Source of the DNA: Dermatophagoides farinae
Lineage: Eukaryota > Arthropoda > Arachnida > Sarcoptiformes > Pyroglyphidae
Assembly (NCBI RefSeq): GCF_024713945.1
Contig: NW_027461514.1
Coordinates: 580,937-644,936, forward strand
Direction: 5' to 3'
DNA length: 64,000 bases
Positions 10,965 through 21,262 of the stretch are shown piece by piece. The translations under genes and the position numbers were made by a program. The first letter of the stretch is position 1, and the number at the start of each line of letters is the position of its first letter. A model generated the notes under the pieces. The model was not told the origin of the DNA, did not search any database, and saw only the letters and a program-made list of their open reading frames with translations.

Positions 10965-11929
10965 CTAAAATATTTGATATAAAATGGAATGTCTCATGGA
11001 GTCAATTGTAATATTGTCGATCATTTGATCCGCTATGTGCAGAATCTTTTTCTTAGCACATTCTCTCTCGACCTGCTTCATGACTATTTCGCTTTGTGAC
11101 AGAGTAATTTCTTCTATTTGGCTGATGTAGGCCTTGCTTGCAGCTTCGAGTTTTTCCAAAAAACCAATATTTTCTTCTTTGGCTTCGTTTATCGGCTTGG
11201 TTTTCAAGTCGTCAATCCACGAGTTTTTCATCAGTGCCAAGAGCAAGTTCTGCTCGAGTTTGTTCCTGTTGTACGAAATGACAAGACTGAAGTAGTGTTT
11301 GTTGAGTCCATGTATAAGAGCAGTAACATTAGGACGAGCGCAATTTCCAATGTTGGAATTGATTTGGCGTGGATCGAGGTTTAAAAACATAAAACTTTTG
11401 TGGATCAGTCTGAAACAGTCGATTACCACAGTTCCTTTGACAGATTGAATGGGATCAATTACAAGTCCGACAGCTCGTTCATCAAGGCGCTCAAACGACT
11501 CCTGAGTGCTGATATCGATTCCTGACAGCCAACATCCGAAGCCTGGGTGACTGTGATACCAACCGACTACGGTTTCCGGTCTGTTGACTCTGCGAATCAT
11601 GTCCAGCATCGTTGCTTGGTACACAGGATCTATAGACTCGACAGACACAGAATTACCGCACTGAGGCATGGAAAACACATCCACAACGCTGATGGTGAAT
11701 TCATCGACGTATTCACCGAGCATCAGCCCCATGACTTCCATGGGAATCCCGGCTCGACCGTGTTTCAAAATTTTAATCAGGGCAAGCGACGACAGGATGA
11801 TCTAATAACTATATATACGTCGCTGCAACTTACTTTTTCGGAAGTATCGGACTGGGGAATTGAACCCAATCCGATTTCGGATGACACACGTCCTATCAAC
11901 GAACGCAAAACTCGGGCTACTCGTGACAT
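10965..11929 (-). CDS. PSMD14: 26S proteasome deubiquitinase Rpn11 (PSMD14)
   Basis: A JAMM/MPN+ metalloprotease of the proteasome lid that removes ubiquitin chains from substrates. Exon 1 is 11834-11929 (32 codons), the 32-nt intron is 11802-11833 (GTAAGT...TTATTAG, phase 0) and exon 2 is 10965-11801. The joined protein is 310 residues, the same length as human PSMD14. The splice restores the conserved run SSLALIKILKHGRAGIPMEV. The catalytic set is complete: the Glu of MEVMGLMLGE and the zinc-binding HSHPGFGCWLSGID (H-x-H-x7-S-x2-D). The family signature DPIQSVKGTVVIDCFRLI is present. The start ATG at 11929 fits the family N-terminus, which here is Arg/Ser-rich instead of Gly-rich. Confidence 0.97.
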
Positions 11930-12186
11930 GATGTTTGTCTGGAGTTTTCAATATTATAATATTTTTATTAAGCTTAAAACTAAGAATTCTTCTTAATTAT
12001 CGATAATAACCGCCTTTATAAAAAATAGATGTTCACGATTTTAAAAGACCATGAACTTTTTGTGCAAAATTAGGCGATATTTTAAAATCAGACGATTAAA
12101 TATTATTTTAAATTTATTTATGATTTGATCGTAACATAAAATATTAAATTTGAATATAATAAAAAATTTTTTCAAAAGAGATAACT

Positions 12187-12877
12187 ATGAGGTAAGTATG
12201 AAAACTAGTGGAGATCTCATTTTAGCAACAACATTGAAATCACATGGGCACAAAGACCCACTTCCTTGTACGTTACGGTTAACACGGTAGATGACGATAA
12301 GGCTTCGGTAAAAATTACTGAAAAATCATTTGTTGTTCACTACCATGTAAATTCAGAAGAAAAAACTCTCGAAGTGCCTCTGTATAGCGAAATAGACGTC
12401 AACGAGAGCAAATACGTGAAATCTCGCGGAATTTCTCTCATTCTGGTTAAGAAAGAAGCTAAAAGCTGGGAAAGCTTAACCCCTGTAAACGACAAAAGAA
12501 GATACATAAAGATCGACTGGAGTCGATGGGTTGACTCAGACGATGAAGACGAAAAGAACGAGGCTGGCGATTTCAACATGGACGGTCTCGACTTTTCGAA
12601 GTTTGGCAACATGGGTGGCATGCCCGGTATGGGCGGTATGCCTGGCATGGATGGAATGCCTGACATGTCAAATCTCGGCGGTATGCCCGGTATGGGCGAC
12701 CTTTCGTCCATGAACTTCAACGGCGCTAAAGACGATAAATGCTGTGGAGATAACGACTGCTGTAAAGAATCAGAATGTTGCAAACTCAAAGATTGTTGCC
12801 AAGAAGATGAGTGCTGCGGAACTTCAGAGTGCTGCGCCGACTCCTGCTGCAGAACCAACAACGAACATTCCAATTAA
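12187..12877 (+). CDS. PTGES3: Hsp90 co-chaperone p23/Sba1 with GM-rich and cysteine-pair tail
   Basis: A CS-domain p23 protein, which stabilises the closed ATP-bound state of Hsp90. Exon 1 is only ATGAG (12187-12191). A 34-nt intron (12192-12225, GTAAGT...TTTTAG, phase 2) separates it from exon 2 (12226-12877). Splicing gives MSNNIEITWAQRPTSLYVTV, the expected first strand of the CS domain. The p23 motif follows (SWESL...YIKIDWSRWVDSDDED, about residues 85-115). After the acidic hinge comes a Gly/Met/Pro repeat (GMPGMGGMPGMDGMP), as in some plant p23 and Hip proteins. The tail of about 40 residues is unusual: seven CC pairs each spaced by four residues (CCGDNDCCKESECC...), ending CCRTNNEHSN. 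No such tail is known to me in p23. It could bind metal or form disulfides. Confidence 0.9.
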
Positions 12878-13147
12878 ACGTGTTGCAGAAACTGCTTGCT
12901 AAGTAAAATCCTTTGCAAAGGGTTTAAGTGCGTGGCGAAAAGCCCTAATTGTTTTCAGAAGCATAAAGTGTATTATATAATGTGTTTATGTTATTTTTTG
13001 TGTATATATTTAATGTAGCTGCTCGGCTTGCTCGACAGCGGTGTTTTGCAACGCTAATATCTCACCTGCATTATAGTACACCTTATTGCTACATGTAAAA
13101 GTGCATGCTTGATCGTTCAAATATAAACACGTAGCATAATTTTAACT

Positions 13148-14000
13148 ATGGGAAACAATACATCTGTATGTTTAGACGACTATTTAAATGATCTAGCTGT
13201 TATTTTCCCTGAAATCGAAACTGAACTCGAAGTAAGTTTTCCGCTATCACAGCTTTCTTTAGACTGCGTACGACACGTGTACTAATTTTGGGGAAGATGA
13301 AGAAGCTAAAATGTATCCTGCCGTTGAACCTTTGATCAGGCATTTCTTGTTCGTCATTGGGTACGGTGAGTTTTTGCCTCTCGTGGTGGACGAAGCTGGT
13401 GCACTTCAAGTCAGCTATCTGGACGACTTGCTTGCTTCCATTGGTCTCAGAATAGACCTGAGCAAACCGCTTAATCTTGACGACTGGAAAATTCTTATTC
13501 TGGCCTGGGTACGCAAATTCCAAATGATGCAAATCGAAGAAATCAACATCTGGAGCGACAAGCTCACTCAGATGCAACTCGAACAGCAAGCCAAATTTGA
13601 AGCTGCGCTCGAAGCGTTCAAATTAAGTTACGTCGATCAAATTGATACTTATCACCGCGTCATTAGCGAAGATGCGCGCGAGGAACACCGTCTCAAGCAA
13701 AAGTGGATAGCTGAAAAGACTATTAGAGAAAAATTCCAAAACAAACAAATGAACTATATCGAGCAAATGAACAGACAAACCGCCAAAAACTTTATCAACC
13801 GCAAACTCATCACGCAATGCGACGATTATGTTAAACAAATTACTGATGAAGTCAAGCGAATCAAACAAGTCCCCATGGATTCCGCCAATAGAGTTGTCAC
13901 CTATATGTACATGTCTAACTTAGCACCCAACTTCTGCCCAGTCAGCGGAGGAAGTCCGCTCCCCCGCCCTAAACATTGGCAAAATATTGCTCAAAAATAA
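13148..14000 (+). CDS. Predicted N-myristoylated coiled-coil protein, unknown function
   Basis: A two-exon gene: 13148-13231 (28 codons), a 31-nt intron at 13232-13262 (GTAAGT...CTTTAG, phase 0) and 13263-14000, giving about 273 residues. The N-terminus MGNNTSVC fits the N-myristoylation pattern (Gly2, Ser6) with Cys8 available for palmitoylation, so membrane attachment is plausible. A helical N-terminal domain is followed from about residue 145 by a charged coiled coil (WSDKLTQMQLEQQAKFEAAL through EVKRIKQVP). The end is Pro/Gly-rich. An AG at 13252 would give a 21-nt intron but leads to a stop after ten codons, so I chose 13262. I do not recognise the family. It follows p23 on the same strand after 270 bp. 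Confidence 0.7.
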
Positions 14001-14251
14001 CGAAAATCTCACAATAACAATAAACAAATTTCATCACCTTTGATACTCCCAATCTAGTTCAAAGACGGAATAATCATAAATTCTTAGCTACGCGGCTAGA
14101 TGCTAAATATGCAAAAGTTTATTTGCTTTATATATAAATTATTTATACAACTTATTCAAAGTGTATTCTTTATTTATGCAAAGAATTCTATATATGTACA
14201 CAACTACGGTGTTATTTTCTTTGTTTATCTAAATCTAACGTCTGCAACATA

Positions 14252-14862
14252 CTAGTTGTTAAACTGTTCTTTGAGCTCTTGGGTTCCTGCAAGACCGAAA
14301 ATTTCTCGCTCTTCACGCACGTACAAACCACAGTCAGCCAGGTTCAACACAGCCACAGCGTCCCCGTCTGAATTGCGAACATCGGTTGTCGATTTGTTTA
14401 TCAATCCAAAACCTATGGGAAAGTCGAACGCTGAGTAGACAATGACACCTGATTTGGCCTCCGCCCCCTCGGTCATTTGTGCAATTTGACGTTTCAATAC
14501 GTGGTTTCCATACAAAAACGAACCTTCAGACTGCTGTTTCAACCACATCTTGTGGTTCCCGTAGTGAGCCAAATAATCAAGCGCCGTTATTTGCAACTTA
14601 AACTTGTTGCTCTTTGTGAATTTACCAATGTATGTGCCCACACCAATTAATTTCTTGTGCGGAACGCTAGACAAAAAACGCACTAATTTCTCGTTGGCTA
14701 TTGAAACTCTGTTTCTCCTCAGTAAAAAAATTGGTTTAGGGTCTGACTCAAATAACAGACGCATATTCGCGCCCATGCTAATAAACATTGAAATTACGCT
14801 ACTTACAATTGCTCTAGCTTTGCTTTTATGAGTTCTAATTCTTTCTTATCCACTTCTCGCAT
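14252..14862 (-). CDS. NIP7: 60S ribosome biogenesis factor NIP7
   Basis: A 193-residue NIP7 homologue needed for 27S pre-rRNA processing and 60S assembly in the nucleolus. Exon 1 is 14807-14862 (56 nt), the intron is 14778-14806 (29 nt, GTAAGT...TTATTAG, phase 2) and exon 2 is 14252-14777. Splicing creates EQFMGANMRLLFESD, matching the N-terminal domain; an ATG lying inside the intron is a false start. The C-terminal PUA part is well conserved: GKFTKSNKFKLQITALDYLA, SFLYGNHVLKRQI and PIGFGLINKSTTDVRN. Length is close to the usual 180. It is convergent with the upstream coiled-coil gene. EFL1, which acts later in 60S maturation, is 6 kb away. Confidence 0.95.
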
Positions 14863-15040
14863 CGATATTGTTTTTTCCTTATTTATTTTTTGACGATTTT
14901 TCTACATTCGACGGAGAAAGTCCTTACTCAAAACTTTTTTTGAATAAAAAAATATAAAAAATAATATAAAGACTTTAAATATATAACCTAGTTATAATTT
15001 GATCTCAGCCATTTATTGTTTGTCAAAGAAACGTCCAATA

Positions 15041-15379
15041 ATGAATTACACCAACACCAAACTTTCTTGCTTTGTTCTTGCTATTGCCGTTTATGGAGCT
15101 TTGTTTTACTCTTTGTAGGTTTTTTATTTAAATATTTCTAGTTCAGGTAAAAATTATTTAATACTCGGGCTGTTTTTGATTTCCACCCTCTATACAATAA
15201 GCAGAGCTTTGCGAATCGTGCCTTTCAACAAGACTTTCAGTGCGCCAGCAGACTTTTACAAGTACTACATGGAAAATAATAATTTCAGTATGCAAAACGG
15301 GCCCATCAACCACTTCTACAAATCGAAATTCATCCAAACCCTAATCAATTCTGAAGCTGAGCCTGCAACAGATGAATAA
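15041..15379 (+). CDS. Small predicted two-span membrane protein
   Basis: A 103-residue product from two exons: 15041-15114, a 27-nt intron at 15115-15141 (GTAGGT...TTTCTAG, phase 2) and 15142-15379. The intron's first in-frame codon after the junction is TAG, so unspliced mRNA would stop at once. Exon 1 encodes one hydrophobic span (LSCFVLAIAVYGALFY) and exon 2 begins with another (NYLILGLFLISTLYTI), followed by a basic loop (SRALRIVPFNK) and a soluble tail ending EPATDE. The hairpin topology resembles small ER or Golgi membrane proteins, but I cannot assign a family. It is probably real because splicing joins two hydrophobic segments in frame and the stop lies in ordinary intergenic sequence. 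Confidence 0.55.
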
Positions 15380-15469
15380 ATCATAGTAATACGTTTTTTT
15401 AGTGTCATTACTATATGTTTTGTTTCATTCGCTGAATTTACGTCCGAGCCGCCCTTGTATGTCTACGCC

Positions 15470-16162
15470 TTATTTATTTTGCTTTTCGCGACGATATCGC
15501 ATCTTTTCTTCTTCTATCGTGTCTGCAGGCTTGTAAGGCACTACTGTTCGTCTGCATGGAAGTAGTGAAAGAGACTTATAGCAAGGCATACCTAAAGGGT
15601 CCACGAAACCGTTAGATTCTTCATCATACACAATGCCTTTTTCTAGCAGTTTTTTTTGCCGTTTTCGTTTGAGCGCGTTCGTAGCTAGATCAAATATACC
15701 GTCTTCTTGTTGTGGTTCGTCGTTGCTCTCGTTTACTATTTTCCCGTTTTTTATGTTCTTTGTTTGTTCAGCAGGTTTTAGCGACATCTTCTTTAACGAA
15801 AGCAGTTCGTCTATGTCGTGCACATACACTTTAGAATTTGACTCGTTTAAAGCCGGCTCTAGTTCGTTTGCGAAGAGTTCGTCTATCAAGTCTAAATGCC
15901 CAAGCTCGTTTGGATCCGCTTCGCTCGATTTCTGTTTACGTCTTCTTTCTTCTAAAAATGTTTTCTTGTTGTAATCTTGTTTTGGATTTATGTTGCTTCT
16001 CAGCTCAGCTGACTTCAGAGCTAACTTAGATTCACGACTTGTGTTTAATTTGCTTAACAAAGAAGACTTTGAACCATTTTTGCCTTCAAACAGCAACGCT
16101 ACAACGCCTAAACACCTACTGCATATTAATACCAAAATTAATTTGCTCGTATTTATTTTCAT
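15470..16162 (-). CDS. Unassigned charged protein, weakly CCDC174-like
   Basis: A 230-residue frame from ATG 16162. Most of it is charged and helical: a Ser/Lys/Leu-rich section (SSLLSKLNTSRESKLALKSA), a basic stretch (KKTFLEERRRKQK), acidic segments and a Lys/Arg run before the phrase GFVDPLGMPCYKSLSLLP. The order, with a SSL-helix followed by a late 'F-V-D-x-L-G' phrase and Leu-Pro, faintly recalls CCDC174, a nuclear splicing-associated protein. The similarity is too weak for a name. The first 27 residues (KLILVLICSRCLGVVALLF) are hydrophobic and could be a signal peptide. They could also be partly non-coding if an unseen 5' exon exists. It lies 107 bp downstream of the START gene on the same strand. 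Confidence 0.5.
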   Translation of the reverse strand: MKINTSKLILVLICSRCLGVVALLFEGKNGSKSSLLSKLNTSRESKLALKSAELRSNINPKQDYNKKTFLEERRRKQKSSEADPNELGHLDLIDELFANELEPALNESNSKVYVHDIDELLSLKKMSLKPAEQTKNIKNGKIVNESNDEPQQEDGIFDLATNALKRKRQKKLLEKGIVYDEESNGFVDPLGMPCYKSLSLLPCRRTVVPYKPADTIEEEKMRYRREKQNK

Positions 16163-16269
16163 GAACAAATAAAACACGAGTGTGTTTGCTGGGCCACAAT
16201 TCAGATCTTTTTTCTATCACAGTGTTTTGCGTTCTAATTTAGATAATCACTTTTTTACGGGGCTCTATG

Positions 16270-17558
16270 TCATTTAACAGTTGATTGGAGCTGTGATTTA
16301 TATGGTTTTAAAATTATTTTACCACTCGTCTCTTCAAACGTTTTGGCAAGAACACTAGGGATATTTTTGACTATTTTCAACTGATCTGTTTTGACTCTAT
16401 TAACGATCCATTTCGGGACAGCCGTCGTTTCAGGATCTACGTCATTTAAAAACATAATTTTCCACTGATTGGTTTTTTTGTTGTGCTCAAAATAAAACCC
16501 GGCGATAAATATTTTAGCGCGAACGACCTTGGCTGCTACCTTTTTATAGGTTTCATAAATATCAGGTCTATCAATGTGTGATTCGAGAATGTTAACTAGT
16601 GAATCAGGCAAGCTCGCCGTGGCTATGACTAATCGTTCAAAGTCTTCGTCATCAAAACGTTCTCTTTGCATGGCTACCACAAACTCGCGTCCGGCGATGC
16701 CAAATCGAGACTTGAAAACTAAACTAGAAACGTTAATATTTGGGCTGATCTCAAAATAACACTAATATATTTTGAATACTTAAAACTTACGTATACATTT
16801 TCGCTAAACTCGTCGTATTCTTGTTTGTAATGCTCTTGCCACATAGCGTCACTTACGAAATCCATCGTTAACGGCGTCTCTTTGCTTGGCGTAAATTCAC
16901 AAATACTTTTGCCAATGGTTCGTTTTGTTTGAGGATCGGCATGAGTTTCTATCGTGTACTTCTTGTGTACTTTATATGTTGTCCAAAGCATATTTGGATC
17001 TGTAAAAAGTTGATAAAGATTTTGAACCGCTGTTTGGGTAAAATTTTTGATTGTCTCATTTATGTAATTAGGTCGGGGCACAAACCATTTTCCTATGGAA
17101 GTGTACTCTCTCTTATCTTCGGGATCGATATACGTTGCTAGAAGCACTCTAAGTTCATCAATCGTTCCTGTGAATGTTTTTCCAGATGGAAAGTCGCAAT
17201 AATGAAATTGTCCTGGCGGATCAGACAAACACATTTCTGAGGTTTTTTCATCAGAATCAAATGACTCAAAAGAACTTGACAAGCTCGCAAAATTGGTTAC
17301 TGAGCGAAGTTTGTAGCTCGATTCGGACGAAAAGTATCTAGTCAATTTTTTTCGAAGGCGATTCGAAAAATTTTGTTTCTTTTTTAAATTATGTAACTTT
17401 TCTTCGCTTAAATTGCTTGTGACTAGTTTGGGAGTCGTTTGATACTTTGTGTTTCGAAGCAAATTAGGAAAACAACAAATTGAGTTGACCGTATTTAGTG
17501 TTTTTACTTGTTCTATCTCTATGTTTTCGTTATTATAAAGATCAGTTTTAGGAGGCAT
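16270..17558 (-). CDS. START-domain lipid-transfer protein
   Basis: Two exons, 16791-17558 (256 codons) and 16270-16761, joined across a 29-nt intron at 16762-16790 (GTAAGT...ATATTAG, phase 0), giving 419 residues. The N-terminal ~130 residues are disordered and Ser/Lys-rich. The rest forms a START domain split by the intron: NLYQLFTDPNMLWTTYK, then VCYFEISPNINVSSLVFKSR, GREFVVAMQRERFDDEDF, LVIATASLPDSL, KVVRAKIFIAGFYFE and WKIMFLNDVDP-VPKWIVNRV. The last phrases are typical START strands and the C-terminal helix. START domains bind sterols or phospholipids in a closed cavity and move them between membranes. No membrane anchor or PH domain is visible. The upstream extension begins with a TTG, so I take the ATG at 17558. 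The intron is mid-gene, unlike most here. Confidence 0.85.
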
Positions 17559-17735
17559 ACAATATTGTTGGGACAAACTAAAAAAATTGATTTATAACAC
17601 ATCGAACTATGACTAACTAGATATTTTTATTAATCAAATCTACATTATTATAGTTAAATTTGAATATTGAGCGTCAAGCTCATAAAAAGCAAAATAAAAA
17701 AATTTGTAAATCTGATGTGATGCGCCAGAGTTACT

Positions 17736-20700
17736 TTATTGTGAATTAATTTGTTTGATTAATAAGCGTGGAACAATGTTCATAGACATTAACTCTTGGA
17801 ACAGCAATTTGCAAGCGTAAGGGATTGTAATGTTTCGAACGTTAGATTTTGATTTGCAAAACGAGCAATAGCTGTTGTATCCAATAAGGCCACATTCACT
17901 GCAGATGTCAGCATTGAACGCATCTGAAGATAGTAATAATCGTTCAATGAGCATGTTTGACGCTCCATATGCTACCAAACAATCTCTTTCCATTTCTCCA
18001 AGACGTAGTCCTCCAAGTTTCGCTCGACCTTCTGTTGGTTGTCGGGTCAAAAGTTGTCGAGGTCCAATACCTCGCGCGTGAATTTTGTCTTGTACCATGT
18101 GTTTTAATTTTTGATAGAATATGGGCCCGTTGAATATATAAGTTTGTAAAGCTTCACCGGTTGTACCTAGCGTTAAGTAGTCTTTACCACCGTAGTGATA
18201 TCCATGTTTTTGTAAGTGTTTTTGCTATAAAATCTATGTTTGGTTTTTGAAACGCTGTACCGTACTCTAGTCGGCCAGAACAAACGGCGCTTTTACTTGC
18301 TAACAATTCAAGCATTTTTCCTACAGTCATTCTTGATGGGAAACCATGCGGGTTCATGATAATATCAGGGGTCCAACCATCTTCTGCAAAAGGTAAATCT
18401 TCTGCCGGAGAAATATATCCGACAACACCTTTCTGCCCATGTCGCGAACTAAACTTATCACCTAGCTCCGGACTTCGAACCTGACGAAAAATAAATTTTA
18501 GCAAGCGAGTTTCTTCTACGTTTTCAGTCAATATAATTCGCTCAATGTAAGCAGGATTGGGACTTTTGTATTTGACAGGCTGAGGTTGATATGTAACTTT
18601 TTTAACAGAGTTCATACTAAGATCTTCGACAACGCCAACGGAAACTGCCTTGTTGCAGTAAATTTGATCTTGACAAATTAAAGCGCCTACTCTAGCAACT
18701 CCGTCATTTTCCAAAATTTCGTGTCTGTAATCAAACTTGGGTCTGGAATTGTTGTTTGATGCCTTGTTTTCTGGAGGCGCCAAAGTTACGTCTTTTAAAT
18801 CGCTATTGCGAGCTAGTTCTACCATGAATCTTTTTTGCACGATGCATCGTCCAAAACCTCTGTCAATAGATGCTTGGTTAAATATCAAGGCATCTTCAAT
18901 ATCGTAACCCTGAAAACTCATAATAGCAACAGAAGCATTGTGACCTGCGGGAAGTTTGTCTAAACCTGCCAACTCAATTGTCCGAGTTTTACACAATTGT
19001 CTCTGCGGATACACTAACAGGTATAATACGTTGTCGACGCGGCAAAACTGATTGTAACTCAAAACTCCCATAGATTGTTTGCTCATAGCGCATTGATAAG
19101 TATTTCTTGGTGATTGATTGTGATGAGGGAAAGGAATAAGACCGCTGATGATTCCCATAATCGTAAATGGATCGATTTCTAAATGAGTGGTGTGCTCGTC
19201 AATTTTGTCAGTAAATAAAGCGATGACAGTATCGTTATGTTCATTGACATCAATCCATTCTACAATTCCCATCTGAATAAGATCAAAAAAATTCAGTTCT
19301 TGGTCTTTAATCATCTGCAAGTGTTTTTGAGTCAATCGAGGTCTGCAATTTTCAACAATGATTAAAGGTCTACAAAGCCGACCTCCATCAGAAGAGATGT
19401 GAATTGACTTATATTGTCGGTTTAAGTAAATCGAAACGAAACCACCGATTTTTCCAGTGCGTCTGAGCTTTCTCCAATTACAAATAAAATGGTTGGGATT
19501 CGAATGAATTCCTAACACAAGTCCGTTCAAGAATATGGTGTAGGCGTTTTTATTATGTAGTTCTTCTCCTGACAAAGTTTCGATAGATTCAATACCTAAA
19601 GAATAGGCGAGGCCTATTAATTGGGTATCGTTTTCATCGGTGGTGACTAATGTCATCAAACTTAAGTTCAAAACTAAACCGATGCTTTCTCCTTCTGGCG
19701 TATCACAAGGACAAATCATCCCCCATTGACTGGGCTGTAGCCATCTGGGTCTAGCAAGTTTCATGCTTTTTTCAACTCCAGCAACAAGTCTAGTCATCAT
19801 TCCGAGTGAACCTAAATATGAATACCGAGTTAAAACCTGAGAAACTCCGCTCTTCTCCATTCTGAAACGTTTGATATTCCAGTTACCGGTTGATAAGGCT
19901 TGTTTTATTCCTCTTGTTATGGTATCTAGTGGTTTATCTCTGACAATGTCTGGATAAGAATTCAAGTTGCTGGAAGCGTCGTGAGACTTACTGAAATATC
20001 TTTTCAAGGTTTCCTCAATGCGTTTTTTATATTCATCTCTCCACAATTTAAATTTATCTTCGAATTGTAACGCCAATAATTGCCCGGCTAACTCTAACCT
20101 TTTATTTCCATAGTAATCTTTATCGTCAATAGAACAATCTCCATAAACTACTCTCAACAATCTTTGAGTCATTAAACATAAAAAAATGGCTTTAGGTCTA
20201 AAATTGTTGTCAATCACCGGTATGTGTGACAGTAGAATTTTATCAATCAGTTCATATGCGTCGCTGATAATGTTTTCCTTTAGACGAGTCGTGCTTTCTA
20301 CTTGCCAGCTTTTGAGGTTCATTCTGTTCCCTATATAAAGCAAAGCATCAGCTTGAGTTACAATATTAGCCTCTATAATATCTTGAATAGAGAACTGCAA
20401 AAGATCGAACAGCTTTTGCGTATTCCCGATAAGTTGAAATGACTCCTGATCAGACTCGATACTTAGCGCTTTTAAAATGATAAAAAAAGGGATAAGTTGA
20501 TTGAAGGAATTATGTCGGACATATAATTTGTTCTTGTGCCACAATACTTGAGTTCTACTCTTGTTTTGGTTGGTCACACTGCTAACGGTTGCACAGTAAC
20601 ATTTTTTGTGGTCTTGTTCAATGATTATTCTATTTTTACTGAGTTGTTCCTGCATTAATATTACTTTTTCGCTTCCATTAATGATAAAATAACCACCAGG

Positions 20701-21231
20701 ATCTCTGGGGCACTCTCCTAATTTTATGATTTCGTCGTCTGATTTTTGCCACATCCAACAAGCTGGCGACTTAAGCATAACCGGCATACGGCCAATTTCT
20801 TCTTGTAGTCTACGAATAATCTTTCCACCGCAATAGTATTCCATATCGAGTAAAATTGGAGCACTGTAGGTTAAATCTCTTTGCCTGCACTGCATAGGAG
20901 TCAAATGGGTTACAGAATTTCCTTCAATTATTTTTGGCTTACCAATTACACAGTTGGTGAAATGCAGATAGAATTTCGGATCAATGTCTGAGTAAATACT
21001 ACGATTGACGTCGCATGTCACGATTTCAGCAACTTCTACGTTGATAAAATGTGCATAAGAATCGATGTGCTGTTTAATAAATCCTTTCGCTCGCAAGAAA
21101 GCGGGTAAAAGCTGCCATTTGTCCTATAAATTTTTTTTTCTTGTTTTTGCAACATTGTAATATCGACTTACGGCTATATTACCTATTGGTTCTTGTAATT
21201 GAGAAATTTCATTTTCCAAACTTGAAAACAT
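17736..21231 (-). CDS. POLR3B: DNA-directed RNA polymerase III second-largest subunit RPC2, with apparent frameshift
   Basis: The catalytic beta-like subunit of RNA polymerase III, which makes tRNA, 5S and U6 RNA. Exon 1 is 21172-21231 (20 codons), the intron is 21124-21171 (48 nt, phase 0, ending in an in-frame TAG) and exon 2 follows. The splice restores [22 protein letters not shown]. Pol III-type phrases run throughout: [83 protein letters not shown] and the zinc ribbon [16 protein letters not shown] with [17 protein letters not shown]. The frame breaks once, at a run of five T on the + strand (18207-18211). Dropping one base gives [15 protein letters not shown] and full continuity, so an extra base is the likely cause. 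It is divergent from EFL1. Confidence 0.95.
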
Positions 21232-21262
21232 TTATTAAAGTAAGAGATAATTTCAAAAAATT
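21232..21262. promoter_or_regulatory. 31-bp divergent spacer between RPC2 and EFL1 start codons
   Basis: The start codons of RPC2 (ATG at 21231, minus) and EFL1 (ATG at 21263, plus) are separated by only 31 AT-rich bases. Both starts are supported by conserved N-terminal sequence and splicing into the family motif, so the spacing is firm. Both 5' untranslated regions and any shared promoter must fit here or reach into coding or intron sequence. No TATA box or other named motif stands out. Confidence 0.6.

Noticed and set aside
11850-11900. tRNA-like T-arm (GGTTCAATTCC with an 8-bp stem) on the minus strand
   Set aside because: The flanking bases do not form an acceptor, D-arm or anticodon arm. 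The sequence is exon 1 of RPN11, encoding GLGSIPQS.
12340-12873. Antisense Ser/Gln-rich open frame opposite p23
   Set aside because: It mirrors the repetitive Cys and Gly/Met codons of p23 and has no independent support.
13232-13252. 21-nt intron in the myristoylation-motif gene
   Set aside because: The donor is good but the acceptor at 13252 leads to a stop after ten codons; the 31-nt version keeps the frame.
14436-16172. Several open frames opposite NIP7 and the charged unassigned gene
   Set aside because: They are antisense shadows of better supported genes, with Ser/Phe-rich low-complexity translation.
18207-18211. Programmed +1 ribosomal frameshift in RPC2
   Set aside because: No slippery codon followed by a stop or pseudoknot is evident, and similar one-base insertions occur at the contig end; an error is simpler.
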